The notes under the pieces: model-generated
Database searches by the model: none
What the model was told of the DNA's origin: nothing
Seen by the model: the letters and a program-made list of their open reading frames with translations, nothing else
Program-made: the position numbers and the translations under genes
Part shown: positions 51,614-60,665 of the stretch, piece by piece
How the letters are laid out: every line of letters starts with the position of its first letter
Numbering within the stretch: the stretch's first letter is position 1
Assembly (NCBI GenBank): GCA_910579525.1
Contig: CAJTUK010000004.1
Span: 186,001-250,000, forward strand
Length of the DNA: 64,000 nucleotides
Direction: 5' to 3'
Origin: an uncultured Christensenella sp.
Lineage (GTDB): Bacteria; Bacillota; Clostridia; Christensenellales; Borkfalkiaceae

Positions 51614-52219
51614 TTAACCTTGAACATCCTTTTTGCCGAGTAAACCGGTAATTAAATCCTGTAATGATGCACCTTTTGGCATATCCTTAAGCTTTGAAGT
51701 TATTGCCGTGATGTCTTCCTGCGGAATCCTGCCCTCAAAATCTTTGAGTACGCCGCCAATTTTATCCATGAGAGAGTTCATATCTGTCTTTGATACGAGA
51801 TATTGTCTATATGTATCGATTGCCTTATTGGCAGCGTCAAATATATCTTTAATCTCAAACTTTCCGACGGTCTTAACGACATCCTCATAGATAGGTGTAT
51901 AATTCAAAACCAGCCACATATCATCCAGCTTAGTGGGAAGCTGCAAGTCTGTGAAATATTTTATAACTGTGTACTTCTGGAGTAAAGTCAAGAACTCTGG
52001 AACGTAAGAATTTACGGTATTTTTTTCATCCATAAATACTCCGTCCACAATTTCTCTTATCATTTCAGTTCTCTTCATAAATGGCAGCACAGGGTATACT
52101 TTTACGTTAAGTTCCTTGTTGTCCTCGCCATATTTCAACTCCACAACTTTGGGAGCACTCTTTTCAATAAGAGCCTTGATTTGTGCTGTGTTATTATTTG
52201 CGTTTTTTGTATTTTTCAT
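51614..52219 (-). CDS. Tail assembly chaperone (candidate)
   Basis: 201 residues, lying between the tail tube gene and the tape measure, where siphophages place the G/GT-type chaperones. Sequence is helical with IREIVDGVFMDE and VLNYTPIYEDVVKTVG. No frameshifted longer form is evident. The call is mainly positional. Confidence 0.55.
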   Translation of the reverse strand: MKNTKNANNNTAQIKALIEKSAPKVVELKYGEDNKELNVKVYPVLPFMKRTEMIREIVDGVFMDEKNTVNSYVPEFLTLLQKYTVIKYFTDLQLPTKLDDMWLVLNYTPIYEDVVKTVGKFEIKDIFDAANKAIDTYRQYLVSKTDMNSLMDKIGGVLKDFEGRIPQEDITAITSKLKDMPKGASLQDLITGLLGKKDVQG

Positions 52220-52679
52220 TGTATTCCTTGATCTCCTTTAATTTCTGCGTCTTTTCTTTTTTGCGCTGCTTTCTTCCTGTTTTAATTGTTTCATACGTAG
52301 TCCATCCTCCGTCAATTTTTGAAAACCCCAACCAAACATAATCAAGATTGGGATAGGTGTACCAAAACATTTTACGTTTTAGTTTTGCTACGTTATCTGG
52401 ACATCCTTTAATATCTATGACGGTCTCTTTGCCGTCTTTGTCTATAGTATAAAAATCAGCCTTATATTCAATTGCTTGAACTTTTGTGCCGTAGCGAATA
52501 AAAGCTGGTTGCAAAATGTATTTTTTTTGCATTTCGTAATGAACAATATCTCCACTCTTAACGGCGGGTAATATTACATCACGATAATATTTCATCTCAA
52601 TAGCACTATCAAAGACAATTCCGTCATAGGTTCTGTCGTAGGTTTTTTTACCTACGTTATATTTTGTTCTTTCTTCCAT
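52194..52679 (-). CDS. DUF1064-type PD-(D/E)XK nuclease
   Basis: 161 residues. VFDSAIEMKYYRDV, YKADFYTIDKDGKETVIDIKG (the D-x(n)-D-x-K catalytic core) and YPNLDYVWLGFSKIDGG match the DUF1064/endonuclease pattern. Found in phages as a putative resolvase-type nuclease. It is oddly located within the tail genes. The gene overlaps the chaperone by 26 nt. Confidence 0.75.
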   Translation of the reverse strand: MEERTKYNVGKKTYDRTYDGIVFDSAIEMKYYRDVILPAVKSGDIVHYEMQKKYILQPAFIRYGTKVQAIEYKADFYTIDKDGKETVIDIKGCPDNVAKLKRKMFWYTYPNLDYVWLGFSKIDGGWTTYETIKTGRKQRKKEKTQKLKEIKEYNEKYKKRK

Positions 52680-52742
52680 ACTCGTTCAAGAGTAGAGTTG
52701 TAGCCGCGACAATAAGCCGCGGCTATCCTCTATTGTAGTTTC

Positions 52743-53495
52743 TTAAGAACCGCTTACGATGTTAAACGTTACGGATTTCGTGCCAGAATAACCATTGATA
52801 CCAACAATGGTTGCAGTCGCCGTGCCTACGCCAGTATTATCACTGTAAGTGACAGCATAATCGGTTCCTGCCGTAAGCGTATTGCCATCAAGAGTAACGG
52901 TTAACGTCGGTTCGATAGCACTGCCCGTTTCGACTTGGTCTGCAATGGGCTCAATCACAGCATCTGTGATATCAGTCGTTGCTTCGCTGCGTTCGATGTC
53001 AACGAAATTACCCTCTTTGTCTACTGCAAGCTCAAACTCGATATCAATGCTCGTAGGGTCGCCGGAACCGTTGTATGTAACGTTGTAATTCGGTTTTACG
53101 AGAGCCTTGTAGACCGTAACTTTTTCGTTGTAAACAACGCCTTCCTCGTCCTTCCATACGGTGTCGCCCTCAATCTTGTAATACTTGAACGCGATTTTAC
53201 CGTCGTCTTTGAACGAAACCTTATTACCTTTATCGGTAAGTTTTCCGCCGGCAAGCAACTGCATAACCTGCATAGTTGTAACCTGCGTCGAGATTTTCAA
53301 AGTTCCCTCTTTCGGGTCTTTGAAGCCAATCATTTTTACGTGTCCCTGACCACCAGTAGCCCACGTAATTTCGCCGCTGATTTCAAGGCTGACTTCGTTT
53401 GCGAAATCGATAACCGCGGTATCGGTTTCGTCTTTGATGTTTGTAAGCTTCAAATTCAAACCATAGCGGTTAGCCATCTTAATTGTATTTTCCAT
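52743..53495 (-). CDS. Major tail tube protein with a C-terminal Ig-like (Big) domain
   Basis: 250 residues. Residues about 1-165 fit a siphophage tail tube protein (TGGQGHVKMIGF, TLKISTQVTTMQVMQLLAGGKL). A C-terminal Big_2-type domain (about 175-250) follows: LTVTLDGNTLTAGTDYAVTYSDN and VTATIVGINGYSGT. Ig-like decorations on tail tubes are often surface-exposed and can bind carbohydrates. Confidence 0.82.
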   Translation of the reverse strand: MENTIKMANRYGLNLKLTNIKDETDTAVIDFANEVSLEISGEITWATGGQGHVKMIGFKDPKEGTLKISTQVTTMQVMQLLAGGKLTDKGNKVSFKDDGKIAFKYYKIEGDTVWKDEEGVVYNEKVTVYKALVKPNYNVTYNGSGDPTSIDIEFELAVDKEGNFVDIERSEATTDITDAVIEPIADQVETGSAIEPTLTVTLDGNTLTAGTDYAVTYSDNTGVGTATATIVGINGYSGTKSVTFNIVSGS

Positions 53496-53496
53496 A

Positions 53497-54276
53497 CTAT
53501 TTCTGCTCCTTTTCTAAATTTGTTATTGGTTTTAACCAAGCTTGTAAGTCAAAATCTTTTCCGCCGTGATTGCTATAAGCCATTTCGCTTAAGTCCATAG
53601 CTCGCAAATATCCATATTGGAAGAATTGATCATACAGTTGAAATACGGTTAAGTCGTATATATTCAATAAGGTGTATCCGACTGATACACAGCTGAGTTT
53701 TGAGATGATGTTGCTGAGTTGCATACGCTTATCTGGCGTTGACTTTGTTGCCTCTTGTTTTAGATGTTTTTGCGCTTGTTCCCAGAGAGACTGCGCTTTC
53801 TTTGATGAAAATTTTGTAGGCTTTGCTGAACGCTCTAAGTTGATATAATTAACTTGCAGCATCATATCTCTAACGTCATCAAAATTATCTCGGTTGATGC
53901 ACCCTATTTCGTTGTGATTGTCTTTTGTTTTGGCGATAAAGCAACGCTTTGTTTTATTCCATTCCAATTCCTCGTCAATAAAAAAAGCCATTGCTTCTTG
54001 CAATAGCTGTCGCGTAGGTTCAAGTAATGTAACGACATCAAAAGCGCTAAGTTTATCCGCGTTGTCCAATGCTTTTAGCCGCTTACCGGTGGACATTTTC
54101 ATAAACTTAATTAAGTCTTCTTTTTCCCAACTCAAAATATTTAAGTACAAATTGTAAGTCCACATACCGATTCCACGTGTGGGTTTCAATTCGTGTAACA
54201 GCGGAGACCTGATATGCCCAACACCTTCCACGGGTATCGAGTCGCCACTGATTAAGTCCTCATAGCTAAACTTCAC
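53497..54276 (-). CDS. Conserved phage protein between connector and tail tube genes
   Basis: 259 residues, mostly helical, starting MKFSYEDLISGDSIPVEGVGHIRSP, the kind of segment that recalls phage base-plate/J-like neck proteins. No reliable family. It overlaps the next gene by 4 nt. Confidence 0.6.
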   Translation of the reverse strand: MKFSYEDLISGDSIPVEGVGHIRSPLLHELKPTRGIGMWTYNLYLNILSWEKEDLIKFMKMSTGKRLKALDNADKLSAFDVVTLLEPTRQLLQEAMAFFIDEELEWNKTKRCFIAKTKDNHNEIGCINRDNFDDVRDMMLQVNYINLERSAKPTKFSSKKAQSLWEQAQKHLKQEATKSTPDKRMQLSNIISKLSCVSVGYTLLNIYDLTVFQLYDQFFQYGYLRAMDLSEMAYSNHGGKDFDLQAWLKPITNLEKEQK

Positions 54277-54779
54277 TCTTTAATCTCCACAATGTTGAAA
54301 TCGGGAATTTCGTATGTTATTTCTCTTATCGTAAAACTGTTTATCGGTGTCACAGTTCTTACGGAGTGTAGCTTTAGCGCGCCAAGTCCGAGAAACTCGG
54401 AATTGTTCAAGACCTTATCGACAAACCTAACGAGGTTATCTCTGCGATTCCCCCTTATCCCCTTGAACATCTGTCGATTAAGAGTCATATAGTTTTTATG
54501 GCAAGCAACCGAAACATATAAGCGAATGCCCTTCATTGTCTTATTGTCTACACGATTAACTTCCATCTCGACCCAAATATAGGCAGCAACTTGTTGCACG
54601 GTGTCATCGACATATTGATAGTCTTTGATAAACTCATCGGCAGCCGTATCAACGTCGTCCTCACCAACTTCATTAAAAGCTTTGTTAGTGAGAAGACCTG
54701 TGCAATACTTATCTTCGGCAAGGCGAAGCATAACTTTCGCTGGGTACTCTACTATTTGGTCTAAATACGTCTTTGCCAT
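54273..54779 (-). CDS. Neck/tail completion protein (candidate)
   Basis: 168 residues, with VEYPAKVMLRLAEDKYCTGLLTNK and YLYVSVACHKNYMTLNRQMF-like strands. The size and place between head connectors and tail tube fit a tail-terminator or neck protein. Positional call. Confidence 0.5.
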   Translation of the reverse strand: MAKTYLDQIVEYPAKVMLRLAEDKYCTGLLTNKAFNEVGEDDVDTAADEFIKDYQYVDDTVQQVAAYIWVEMEVNRVDNKTMKGIRLYVSVACHKNYMTLNRQMFKGIRGNRRDNLVRFVDKVLNNSEFLGLGALKLHSVRTVTPINSFTIREITYEIPDFNIVEIKE

Positions 54780-54780
54780 A

Positions 54781-55905
54781 TCAAGTTACCTCCACATTTA
54801 TCTTTGCCTCTTTGTATTCGCCAGACGGGCTGGAGCATTTAAGCGTAAATATTGAGCCAATGAGACTATCGCTCTCTTTAACGCTTACCTTGCACGTCGC
54901 GCCGTTTGGAGTAATTGATACTCCGCTACCGTCAAATTCAAGACTCCACTCTACATCCTCTGGAGCTTCTATAGTGTTGCTGCTTTCCTCTTCAATTGCG
55001 GTTACGCTGTAAGTGCGCCCACTACCAGCTTTAATTGTTTTCTTCCCGTCGATTGATAATGTGCCTTTAATGATAAGCTCTGGCTCAGAAGGTTCTTCCT
55101 TATCACCATCCCCTTCGTTCTCTTCGCCGTTATCGTCACCATCACCGCTTTCATCGGGTGGAACAACTGGGTCTTCCGGCGGTGCAATAGGCTCCTCTGG
55201 GTCTTCGTCCTCGACAGGTTTCTCTTGATAGTCGCAAATAAGTTCTGCGATATTGTCGGAATCGGGTTTGTATGGATCCTCGTTAATGCCGAATACCATT
55301 AAGTGGCTGCCTTCTCCGAAATTGCGGCTCTTAATATCTATCCACTTAATCTTTCCAGCTTCGAGAACTTCTTTCCCGTTCTTGTCGTATATAACGCTGA
55401 TACCAAGACGTTTATCAATATATAGCGCACGGCTCTCATCGTCCAAAGACACATAACAATTAAAACTATTGTCTGTAACCTTAATAGCTTTGTCGTTGCC
55501 ATTTGAATACGAACCATCATCGAGGATAGCGTATTTATGGATAATGTTAAGCTCGAAGTCTTGGTAACAAAATATATGGTTGCACATCCAAAGCTCGCCA
55601 TAGTACATACCAAACTCATCGACGTACATCTCGACGCATATCCAATATTCATTGAAGACTTTTACTAAGTCACCTATGTATAACCTGTCGCCGGGAATGA
55701 CTGTCACGTCGCATTTATTTGTATCTTTTCTGGTTGCAACTATTGGCTGTAGCTCACCGTTTACTTCCGCATCTTCCTGATATGCGGGAGATTGTTGTAT
55801 CGTTTCTGCAAAGCTTTCTTGAACATAGCTTTGCTCTTGGCACTTTTCTTGTTCTAAGCCGCAAGCCAACCAGCGGCGATATAATTCAAGTTCATCATTT
55901 GCCAT
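54781..55905 (-). CDS. Neck-region protein with acidic linker and Ig-like domain
   Basis: 374 residues. The N-terminal half (about 1-215) contains TVIPGDRLYIGDLVKVFNEYWICVEM, resembling a head-closure fold. A Glu/Asp/Pro/Gly-rich linker follows (about 220-275, PEEPIAPPEDPVVPPDESGDGDDNGEE). The C-terminus (about 280-374) is a Big-type Ig-like domain. Likely an exposed neck decoration. Confidence 0.6.
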   Translation of the reverse strand: MANDELELYRRWLACGLEQEKCQEQSYVQESFAETIQQSPAYQEDAEVNGELQPIVATRKDTNKCDVTVIPGDRLYIGDLVKVFNEYWICVEMYVDEFGMYYGELWMCNHIFCYQDFELNIIHKYAILDDGSYSNGNDKAIKVTDNSFNCYVSLDDESRALYIDKRLGISVIYDKNGKEVLEAGKIKWIDIKSRNFGEGSHLMVFGINEDPYKPDSDNIAELICDYQEKPVEDEDPEEPIAPPEDPVVPPDESGDGDDNGEENEGDGDKEEPSEPELIIKGTLSIDGKKTIKAGSGRTYSVTAIEEESSNTIEAPEDVEWSLEFDGSGVSITPNGATCKVSVKESDSLIGSIFTLKCSSPSGEYKEAKINVEVT

Positions 55906-56212
55906 TCTTCTCCCCTCCGTATTGCACGCAAAGATTATCGATATTACGTGTTGAGTTCAAGATAATCTTTCTCCACTGCTTGAAGTCCACGGAATGGCTA
56001 TTGATGTATTGTAGATTGTTTACTACGTATAGGTATTGTTTTTGGGACGCAAGAATTGGAAATGTTTTCATTGCGCCCGTTACATTTATGATAAGCGATT
56101 CAATGTAGTCGCCCATGTGGTTATCGAGACCACTCATTTCCGACTCTTTCATCGGAAGCAACTTAAACACATCTCCTCGTAAGCTCGATAGAAAATTCCT
56201 TAACTGTTCCAT
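55895..56212 (-). CDS. Small head-tail connector protein (candidate)
   Basis: 105 residues, helical, with MKESEMSGLDNHMGDYIESLIINVTGA. It follows the adaptor-like gene by 9 nt and overlaps the next gene by 11 nt. Call from position in the head-to-tail gene order. Confidence 0.45.
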   Translation of the reverse strand: MEQLRNFLSSLRGDVFKLLPMKESEMSGLDNHMGDYIESLIINVTGAMKTFPILASQKQYLYVVNNLQYINSHSVDFKQWRKIILNSTRNIDNLCVQYGGEKNGK

Positions 56213-56221
56213 TTCTTCACC

Positions 56222-56659
56222 TCACACCTTCAAAGTATCAAACGAGCCGTATCTAAAAGAGTATGTATTGATGCGACCTCTGTATTCTTTTTCTATCTCG
56301 TCGCGCAACGTTCTGATTTCTTTTAGCAGGTTTGCAGGAGAATACGATGTATAATCTTTGTTGTGTATCATATTCTTGAGGTGCTGTCTGTTCAGTGCTT
56401 GTGCGCTCAACCAATGGAACGCAATACCAAGCGAAAGTATCTCGATGATTTCGTTGTCTAACTCGACGTTAAACTGTTCTTTTTCTAAATCGTAATCATT
56501 CAAATTTTCTTTGCACGAGTGCTGAAAATCGACAATCGATGCCAAGAGATACTTTTGCAGCACAGCTTCTTTCATATCTGTGCAGCAGGGGTTAAGAAAT
56601 GAATAGTCAGTGAACTTAAACAACGCCCTTCCGTAAATCTCCTCAAACTTTGTAGGCAT
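56222..56659 (-). CDS. Head-tail connector/adaptor (candidate)
   Basis: 145 residues, all-alpha (YSFLNPCCTDMKEAVLQKYLLASIVDFQHS, NDYDLEKEQFNVELDNEIIEILSLGIAFHWLS). Length and position right after the capsid gene group fit a gp6-type adaptor, but identity is not certain. Confidence 0.5.
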   Translation of the reverse strand: MPTKFEEIYGRALFKFTDYSFLNPCCTDMKEAVLQKYLLASIVDFQHSCKENLNDYDLEKEQFNVELDNEIIEILSLGIAFHWLSAQALNRQHLKNMIHNKDYTSYSPANLLKEIRTLRDEIEKEYRGRINTYSFRYGSFDTLKV

Positions 56660-56670
56660 ACTTCACCCCT

Positions 56671-57195
56671 TTAGTTGTTTACTTGAAGCTCACAGTCAAG
56701 AGCTTTTTCAAATGCCTTAATCTTCTTACGAGAGTCGAGCGTACCGTCCTGAATGAAACCGTTTAACGCAACAACAAGGTTTTGTTTTGCGCCATCGCTC
56801 AACGTTACGACCTTTTCTGCAATTTCTGCATCCGTCCAACTGCACGCTTCATCAAATGTTGTTGGATCGATGAAGTTCTTGTAGTAGATATCAATTGCGA
56901 GAGCTTTATAGATATCCGCAGGCTTTGCTTTGCAGTCTGAGTCCTCGGCTACTCCGACGATAACAAGCCATTGGTTCTTGAAATATCCAACGTCTTGCGC
57001 CTTGATGGTTTTCAGGTCGGACATTGACATAAACTGTACATCGCCGATATGCTCCCATACGAAAGTCTCTTGACTTCTGGGGTTCTTGTAGCACAATACG
57101 CCATAGAATCCGCTCTTTACTTTTATAGAAACGCCGTCCTCGATTTTGATAGGTTTAGGCTGTGATTTGGTTGTAGTTTTTGTTTCTTCTGACAT
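56671..57195 (-). CDS. Unknown capsid-region protein
   Basis: 174 residues from ATG 57,195 (AAGGAG and AAGG upstream; the longer reading has no site). Contains KSGFYGVLCYKNPRSQETFVWEH and a helical C-terminus ending EKALDCELQVNN. It lies just after the major capsid gene, where minor head proteins are found. Confidence 0.6.
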   Translation of the reverse strand: MSEETKTTTKSQPKPIKIEDGVSIKVKSGFYGVLCYKNPRSQETFVWEHIGDVQFMSMSDLKTIKAQDVGYFKNQWLVIVGVAEDSDCKAKPADIYKALAIDIYYKNFIDPTTFDEACSWTDAEIAEKVVTLSDGAKQNLVVALNGFIQDGTLDSRKKIKAFEKALDCELQVNN

Positions 57196-57278
57196 TACCT
57201 TGTTCTCCTTATTTTTCAAAATTAAAAATGGGCAAGCGCATACTAAGACACGCCTGCCCACTTATTTTTTCGTTCAGA

Positions 57279-58274
57279 TTAGGCGCTGAACGTGAATACG
57301 CCCATAGCTTCGGAGCACGCAACGCCGACGCCCATAGGTTGTCCGTAAACGTACTCTTTCGTCAAGTCTTGGTTATCGGTAGCTTCGCCCTCAACCATGA
57401 GACCTTCGCCCTCGTTAACCACCTTAACGGGCTTGTCGCCGCCGGCGATAACGAAAATTTTGTTATCGTTCATAGCGAACTTGGTTGTACCGGGTTTGTG
57501 AACCTGTCTCAAAGCAACCATATCGTTACCGTTGAACTTACCGAAGTAGCCCATGTTGTAAAGGTCGCTCTTTGCTTCGTCGGAAAGAACCGCGTTGGGA
57601 ACCTTACGAAGAGCCGCTTTGGTTCCGTAGAGACGAGCGGTCTTGCCGGTAGCAGCTTCGATGTGTGCGATAAGCTCTAAGAGCTTGTCTTCTGCGCCCG
57701 CAACGTTGGAAGCAACAACGTAATCCGCGTTGAGACCTACGGTGTTCGTCGCGATAGCGTCGATAGCCTTGTAAGCGTCCGCAAGGATTTGCTGTTTGAA
57801 AGATTTTGCGAGGCGGTCAACGAAGGTATCGAACGAGATACGTCCTGCAAGCAGGCGGTTCAATTCCTCGTACACGCGCGCAATTTTCATAGAGGTTTTA
57901 ACGGTAACCTTCTGAGACTCGTCGATTCTCTGACGTCTTACGCCCTTCACGCCCGCAGCCGCATCGGCAACAGCGAACAGCGAGTTGCCTTCAATCTCGA
58001 ATTCTTGTTCGTCGCCGTCCGCGATGTTTCTGTAATCCACGAGAGAGAAGATAACGTCTTCGTCTTTGAATCCTTCGTCGATTATCGTAGGGATGAGTTC
58101 CTCAATAAGCGAGTAAACCTGACTTCCGCGATAGAAGTTCTTAATGTTGATTTTGTTCGAGCCGCCGTTAGCTTCGATGAGTGCCTGACGGATCACTTCG
58201 GAAGTCTGACCTTTGGTATAATTTTCAGGTGATGTGCCCTTAACGGCATCAATCATAACTTGCAAAAGTTCCAT
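57279..58274 (-). CDS. Major capsid protein
   Basis: 331 residues. The layout matches HK97-fold major capsid proteins: N-terminal arm, DEGFKDEDVIFSLVDYRNIADGDEQEFEIEGN E-loop-like region, helical P-domain (RLAKSFKQQILADAYKAIDAI) and A-domain (GKTARLYGTKAALRKVP). Located between decoration protein and connectors, with a strong AAAGGAG site. High codon regularity (GCG, AAC, GTT) typical of a highly expressed gene. Confidence 0.88.
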   Translation of the reverse strand: MELLQVMIDAVKGTSPENYTKGQTSEVIRQALIEANGGSNKINIKNFYRGSQVYSLIEELIPTIIDEGFKDEDVIFSLVDYRNIADGDEQEFEIEGNSLFAVADAAAGVKGVRRQRIDESQKVTVKTSMKIARVYEELNRLLAGRISFDTFVDRLAKSFKQQILADAYKAIDAIATNTVGLNADYVVASNVAGAEDKLLELIAHIEAATGKTARLYGTKAALRKVPNAVLSDEAKSDLYNMGYFGKFNGNDMVALRQVHKPGTTKFAMNDNKIFVIAGGDKPVKVVNEGEGLMVEGEATDNQDLTKEYVYGQPMGVGVACSEAMGVFTFSA

Positions 58275-58305
58275 TATGTATATTCTCCTTTCTTATTTAT
58301 TTTGT

Positions 58306-58785
58306 TTAGGCAACTTCGATTACGATGTAATCGCCTTCGATTGCCATGATTTTGCCGACGGTAGTAGAGCCGCTCGTTGCGGTAGCTACAACCTTAAGCT
58401 TCGTGCTTGCCTGCGCTTCTACGAGCGAGCCAACCGCGGGTGTGCCCGCAAGTGCTTCTTTGCTTACCGAGAAGATGTCGCCGGAGGTCAAGCGGTAGCA
58501 ACGGATTGCTTCGCCCTTTTTGTTGATGAATTCGCCGAGACCGTAGTAAGTCTTGTCCTTAACCACTTCGGGGGTAGCGACAAGATAAAGGTCGCGAAGT
58601 TTCGTATTAGCGGCGGGTGCCATAGCCTTTCTGAGTTCTCTCTCTCCGTCGAGGTAAGCGCCGAGCGTAACGACGTTTCCGTTTTCGATATCCGCCTCAG
58701 CGCTGCCGTTGTAGAATTTGGCAGAAGCGAGGTCTTTAGCAACAGTTGTTCCCGACATATTATCGGTTCTTACATAAGCGTACAT
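58306..58785 (-). CDS. Head decoration-like protein
   Basis: 159 residues, beta-rich, with YVRTDNMSGTTVAKDLASAKFYNGSAEAD and ATATSGSTTVGKIMAIEGDYIVIEVA. Size and place directly upstream of the major capsid gene fit a capsid-stabilising decoration protein. Confidence 0.65.
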   Translation of the reverse strand: MYAYVRTDNMSGTTVAKDLASAKFYNGSAEADIENGNVVTLGAYLDGERELRKAMAPAANTKLRDLYLVATPEVVKDKTYYGLGEFINKKGEAIRCYRLTSGDIFSVSKEALAGTPAVGSLVEAQASTKLKVVATATSGSTTVGKIMAIEGDYIVIEVA

Positions 58786-58809
58786 ATTGTTTCTCCTTAT
58801 TTCTTAAAT

Positions 58810-59718
58810 TTATTTTTTTGGAGCAAGGTAACGCGACATAAACTCGTCGTACTCGCTCTGCTTTGTTTTTGCTTCAAATCCCACGGGAATGCGAACCTTG
58901 TCAAGAGGCTTCTTAACGATGGTGCCTGCATTCTTGCCGCGAATAGCATAAAGTTTTTCTGTCAAAGCCTCGACGCTTTCAAACGTCATAGCTTCTTTGA
59001 CAACCGCCTTATATTCATCGACTTCTCCAAGGTCGGAGAATTGTTCGATAACTGCGGCGTATGACTGCCTTTTATCTTCTTGCAGTCTGTCGGCTTTGTA
59101 TTGTGCCAGTTCCGCAAACTGTGCCTTTTCAGCCGAAAGCTTTTCTTCGTCTGCCTTTGTCAACCAGACTTGTCTTACCTTTTCGTTGCGCGCCATATCG
59201 AGTATAGCTTTGTCGTCCGAGATAGCATAAGGGATTCTTATCATTCCTCTTTCCTCGGCAACTTCTGCGCCGGCAAAATGGAAACAAGAATAGACATAAG
59301 TATCGTCGAAATCAACAAGACAATACCATATGTAGGATTTCTCATCGTGCATTTCGTAAGATCCGAGAGCCTCGCACAGTACACGACGTTTTTCCTCGTA
59401 TGTCAATTCAACCGAAAACTTCAAAGGTTCTTCGTTGGTAGGCTCCGCAGCAGGTTCTGCGGCAGGTTCCTCTCTGTTGTCAGAAAATGTCTCTGTCGTC
59501 TGCACGGGGTCGCCGGCAGGTTCGCCATCTTCTGTAGTACCATCGGTAGATGTGTTATCTTCCGTGGGTGTTTCCGTTTGATTGTCCTGAGAATATACTT
59601 CTTTAATCTTTTCCCTTAATTCATCTTCCGTCATTTCTTCCGCAACTTCAAAAGACAAAACCGTATCTTCAGCCAAGCCGAATTCAAGTAAAATCTTTTT
59701 GATAGTTTCAGTATTCAA
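58810..59718 (-). CDS. Possible nested scaffold protein from an internal TTG start
   Basis: AAAGGAGG (GGAGG at 59,729-59,733 on the plus coordinate) lies 10 nt before TTG 59,718, in frame at codon 237 of the protease-scaffold gene. It would give a 302-residue scaffold starting MNTETIKKILLEFGLAE. Nested protease/scaffold genes are known from lambda (C/Nu3). The internal start is read from the sequence; its use is inferred. Confidence 0.5.
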   Translation of the reverse strand: MNTETIKKILLEFGLAEDTVLSFEVAEEMTEDELREKIKEVYSQDNQTETPTEDNTSTDGTTEDGEPAGDPVQTTETFSDNREEPAAEPAAEPTNEEPLKFSVELTYEEKRRVLCEALGSYEMHDEKSYIWYCLVDFDDTYVYSCFHFAGAEVAEERGMIRIPYAISDDKAILDMARNEKVRQVWLTKADEEKLSAEKAQFAELAQYKADRLQEDKRQSYAAVIEQFSDLGEVDEYKAVVKEAMTFESVEALTEKLYAIRGKNAGTIVKKPLDKVRIPVGFEAKTKQSEYDEFMSRYLAPKK

Positions 59719-60426
59719 TGCTTCTTTTCCTCCTTTCACGACGTCAACCGCCGAATAACTTTTTGCCAACTGCTCTTTGAATTCCGCAAACAGTTCAATC
59801 CAATTCCCTTCGTCGGAGAATTTGTATGGTTCTACTCTTGCAGACTTAAAGCATGGCAAAACATTCTTACTCGGGTCATCGCTCTTGCCAAGCAAGCACA
59901 ATGCCGAGAACTGGAATTTCTTTACTTCCAAACCGTCCGATGTCTTCTTCGTATCGGAAGGCATAATTTCCATACTTTGAGCAAAGTAGATGTCTTCGTT
60001 GTAGATCGTATCAAGCAACTCGGGATATCTACCAGTCCAGAGAATGATATCTGCAACCAGATATACGTTCTTGGTACCGTCTGCTTCTTCCACTTCTTCA
60101 TAGTGAACATTGTCTTGTTGTGGAACTGTACCATACGGAACTGTAACCGATTTGAATTTGTATTTACCGTCGGCATTCTTCTCGAGTATGATATCGTGAC
60201 CACCGAGTCTTATCTCGCCGTTTTCGTCTATATACAAATGTCCTACAACCGGAATATTAAACAACGTAGGCAAAGCATCATCGACAGATTCCTTCGAGAT
60301 GATTGTCTTGTTGACATTTTTACCAATCGCCATCACAAAACACTTACACAGTGTGAACTGCTCGTTGATTGGTTTGACAGGCTTAATCTTAGCTTTGAAT
60401 GTAATTGCAATTAGTTCTTTGCCCAT
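58810..60426 (-). CDS. Capsid maturation protease fused to scaffold (putative)
   Basis: 538 residues. The N-terminal part (about 1-225) has IPVVGHLYIDENGEIRLGGHDI, NVYLVADIILW and DIYFAQSMEI, a layout like phage head-maturation serine proteases with candidate His and Ser residues. The C-terminal part (about 237-538) is acidic and repetitive (Glu/Pro/Thr-rich, PAAEPAAEPTNEEP) then helical, as scaffolds are. Located between portal and decoration genes. An internal ribosome binding site may yield the scaffold alone. Confidence 0.65.
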   Translation of the reverse strand: MGKELIAITFKAKIKPVKPINEQFTLCKCFVMAIGKNVNKTIISKESVDDALPTLFNIPVVGHLYIDENGEIRLGGHDIILEKNADGKYKFKSVTVPYGTVPQQDNVHYEEVEEADGTKNVYLVADIILWTGRYPELLDTIYNEDIYFAQSMEIMPSDTKKTSDGLEVKKFQFSALCLLGKSDDPSKNVLPCFKSARVEPYKFSDEGNWIELFAEFKEQLAKSYSAVDVVKGGKEALNTETIKKILLEFGLAEDTVLSFEVAEEMTEDELREKIKEVYSQDNQTETPTEDNTSTDGTTEDGEPAGDPVQTTETFSDNREEPAAEPAAEPTNEEPLKFSVELTYEEKRRVLCEALGSYEMHDEKSYIWYCLVDFDDTYVYSCFHFAGAEVAEERGMIRIPYAISDDKAILDMARNEKVRQVWLTKADEEKLSAEKAQFAELAQYKADRLQEDKRQSYAAVIEQFSDLGEVDEYKAVVKEAMTFESVEALTEKLYAIRGKNAGTIVKKPLDKVRIPVGFEAKTKQSEYDEFMSRYLAPKK

Positions 60427-60439
60427 TAGCCTATCCTCC

Positions 60440-60658
60440 TTAGAAAAATAACGACCCGTTCTGAACGACGATAATTGCCTCTTGGTAATTCTGCTCCCCG
60501 CAGAAGTTGCGGATTGCCTCTACGAGTTCGGGAGATTCCTCAAAACAATAGACCGTTTGATTGCCGTTAACTTTTTCTTCTATATATGAAAAACCGCCAT
60601 CACTCAAAGCGTTGGCAATTCTTTCATCGAATAACTTTATGAATTTTGTGTTTTCCAT
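60440..60658 (-). CDS. Small phage protein of unknown function
   Basis: 72 residues from ATG 60,658 (GTGGG upstream; a longer frame start lies inside the portal gene). Contains IANALSDGGFSYIEEKVNGNQTVYCFEE. It lies between portal and protease genes. No family recognised. Confidence 0.6.
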   Translation of the reverse strand: MENTKFIKLFDERIANALSDGGFSYIEEKVNGNQTVYCFEESPELVEAIRNFCGEQNYQEAIIVVQNGSLFF

Positions 60659-60665
60659 ACCCACC

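Noticed and set aside
51614..52219. Programmed frameshift in the tail chaperone gene
   Set aside because: No slippery heptamer with a downstream overlapping frame was found; the next gene is a separate membrane protein.
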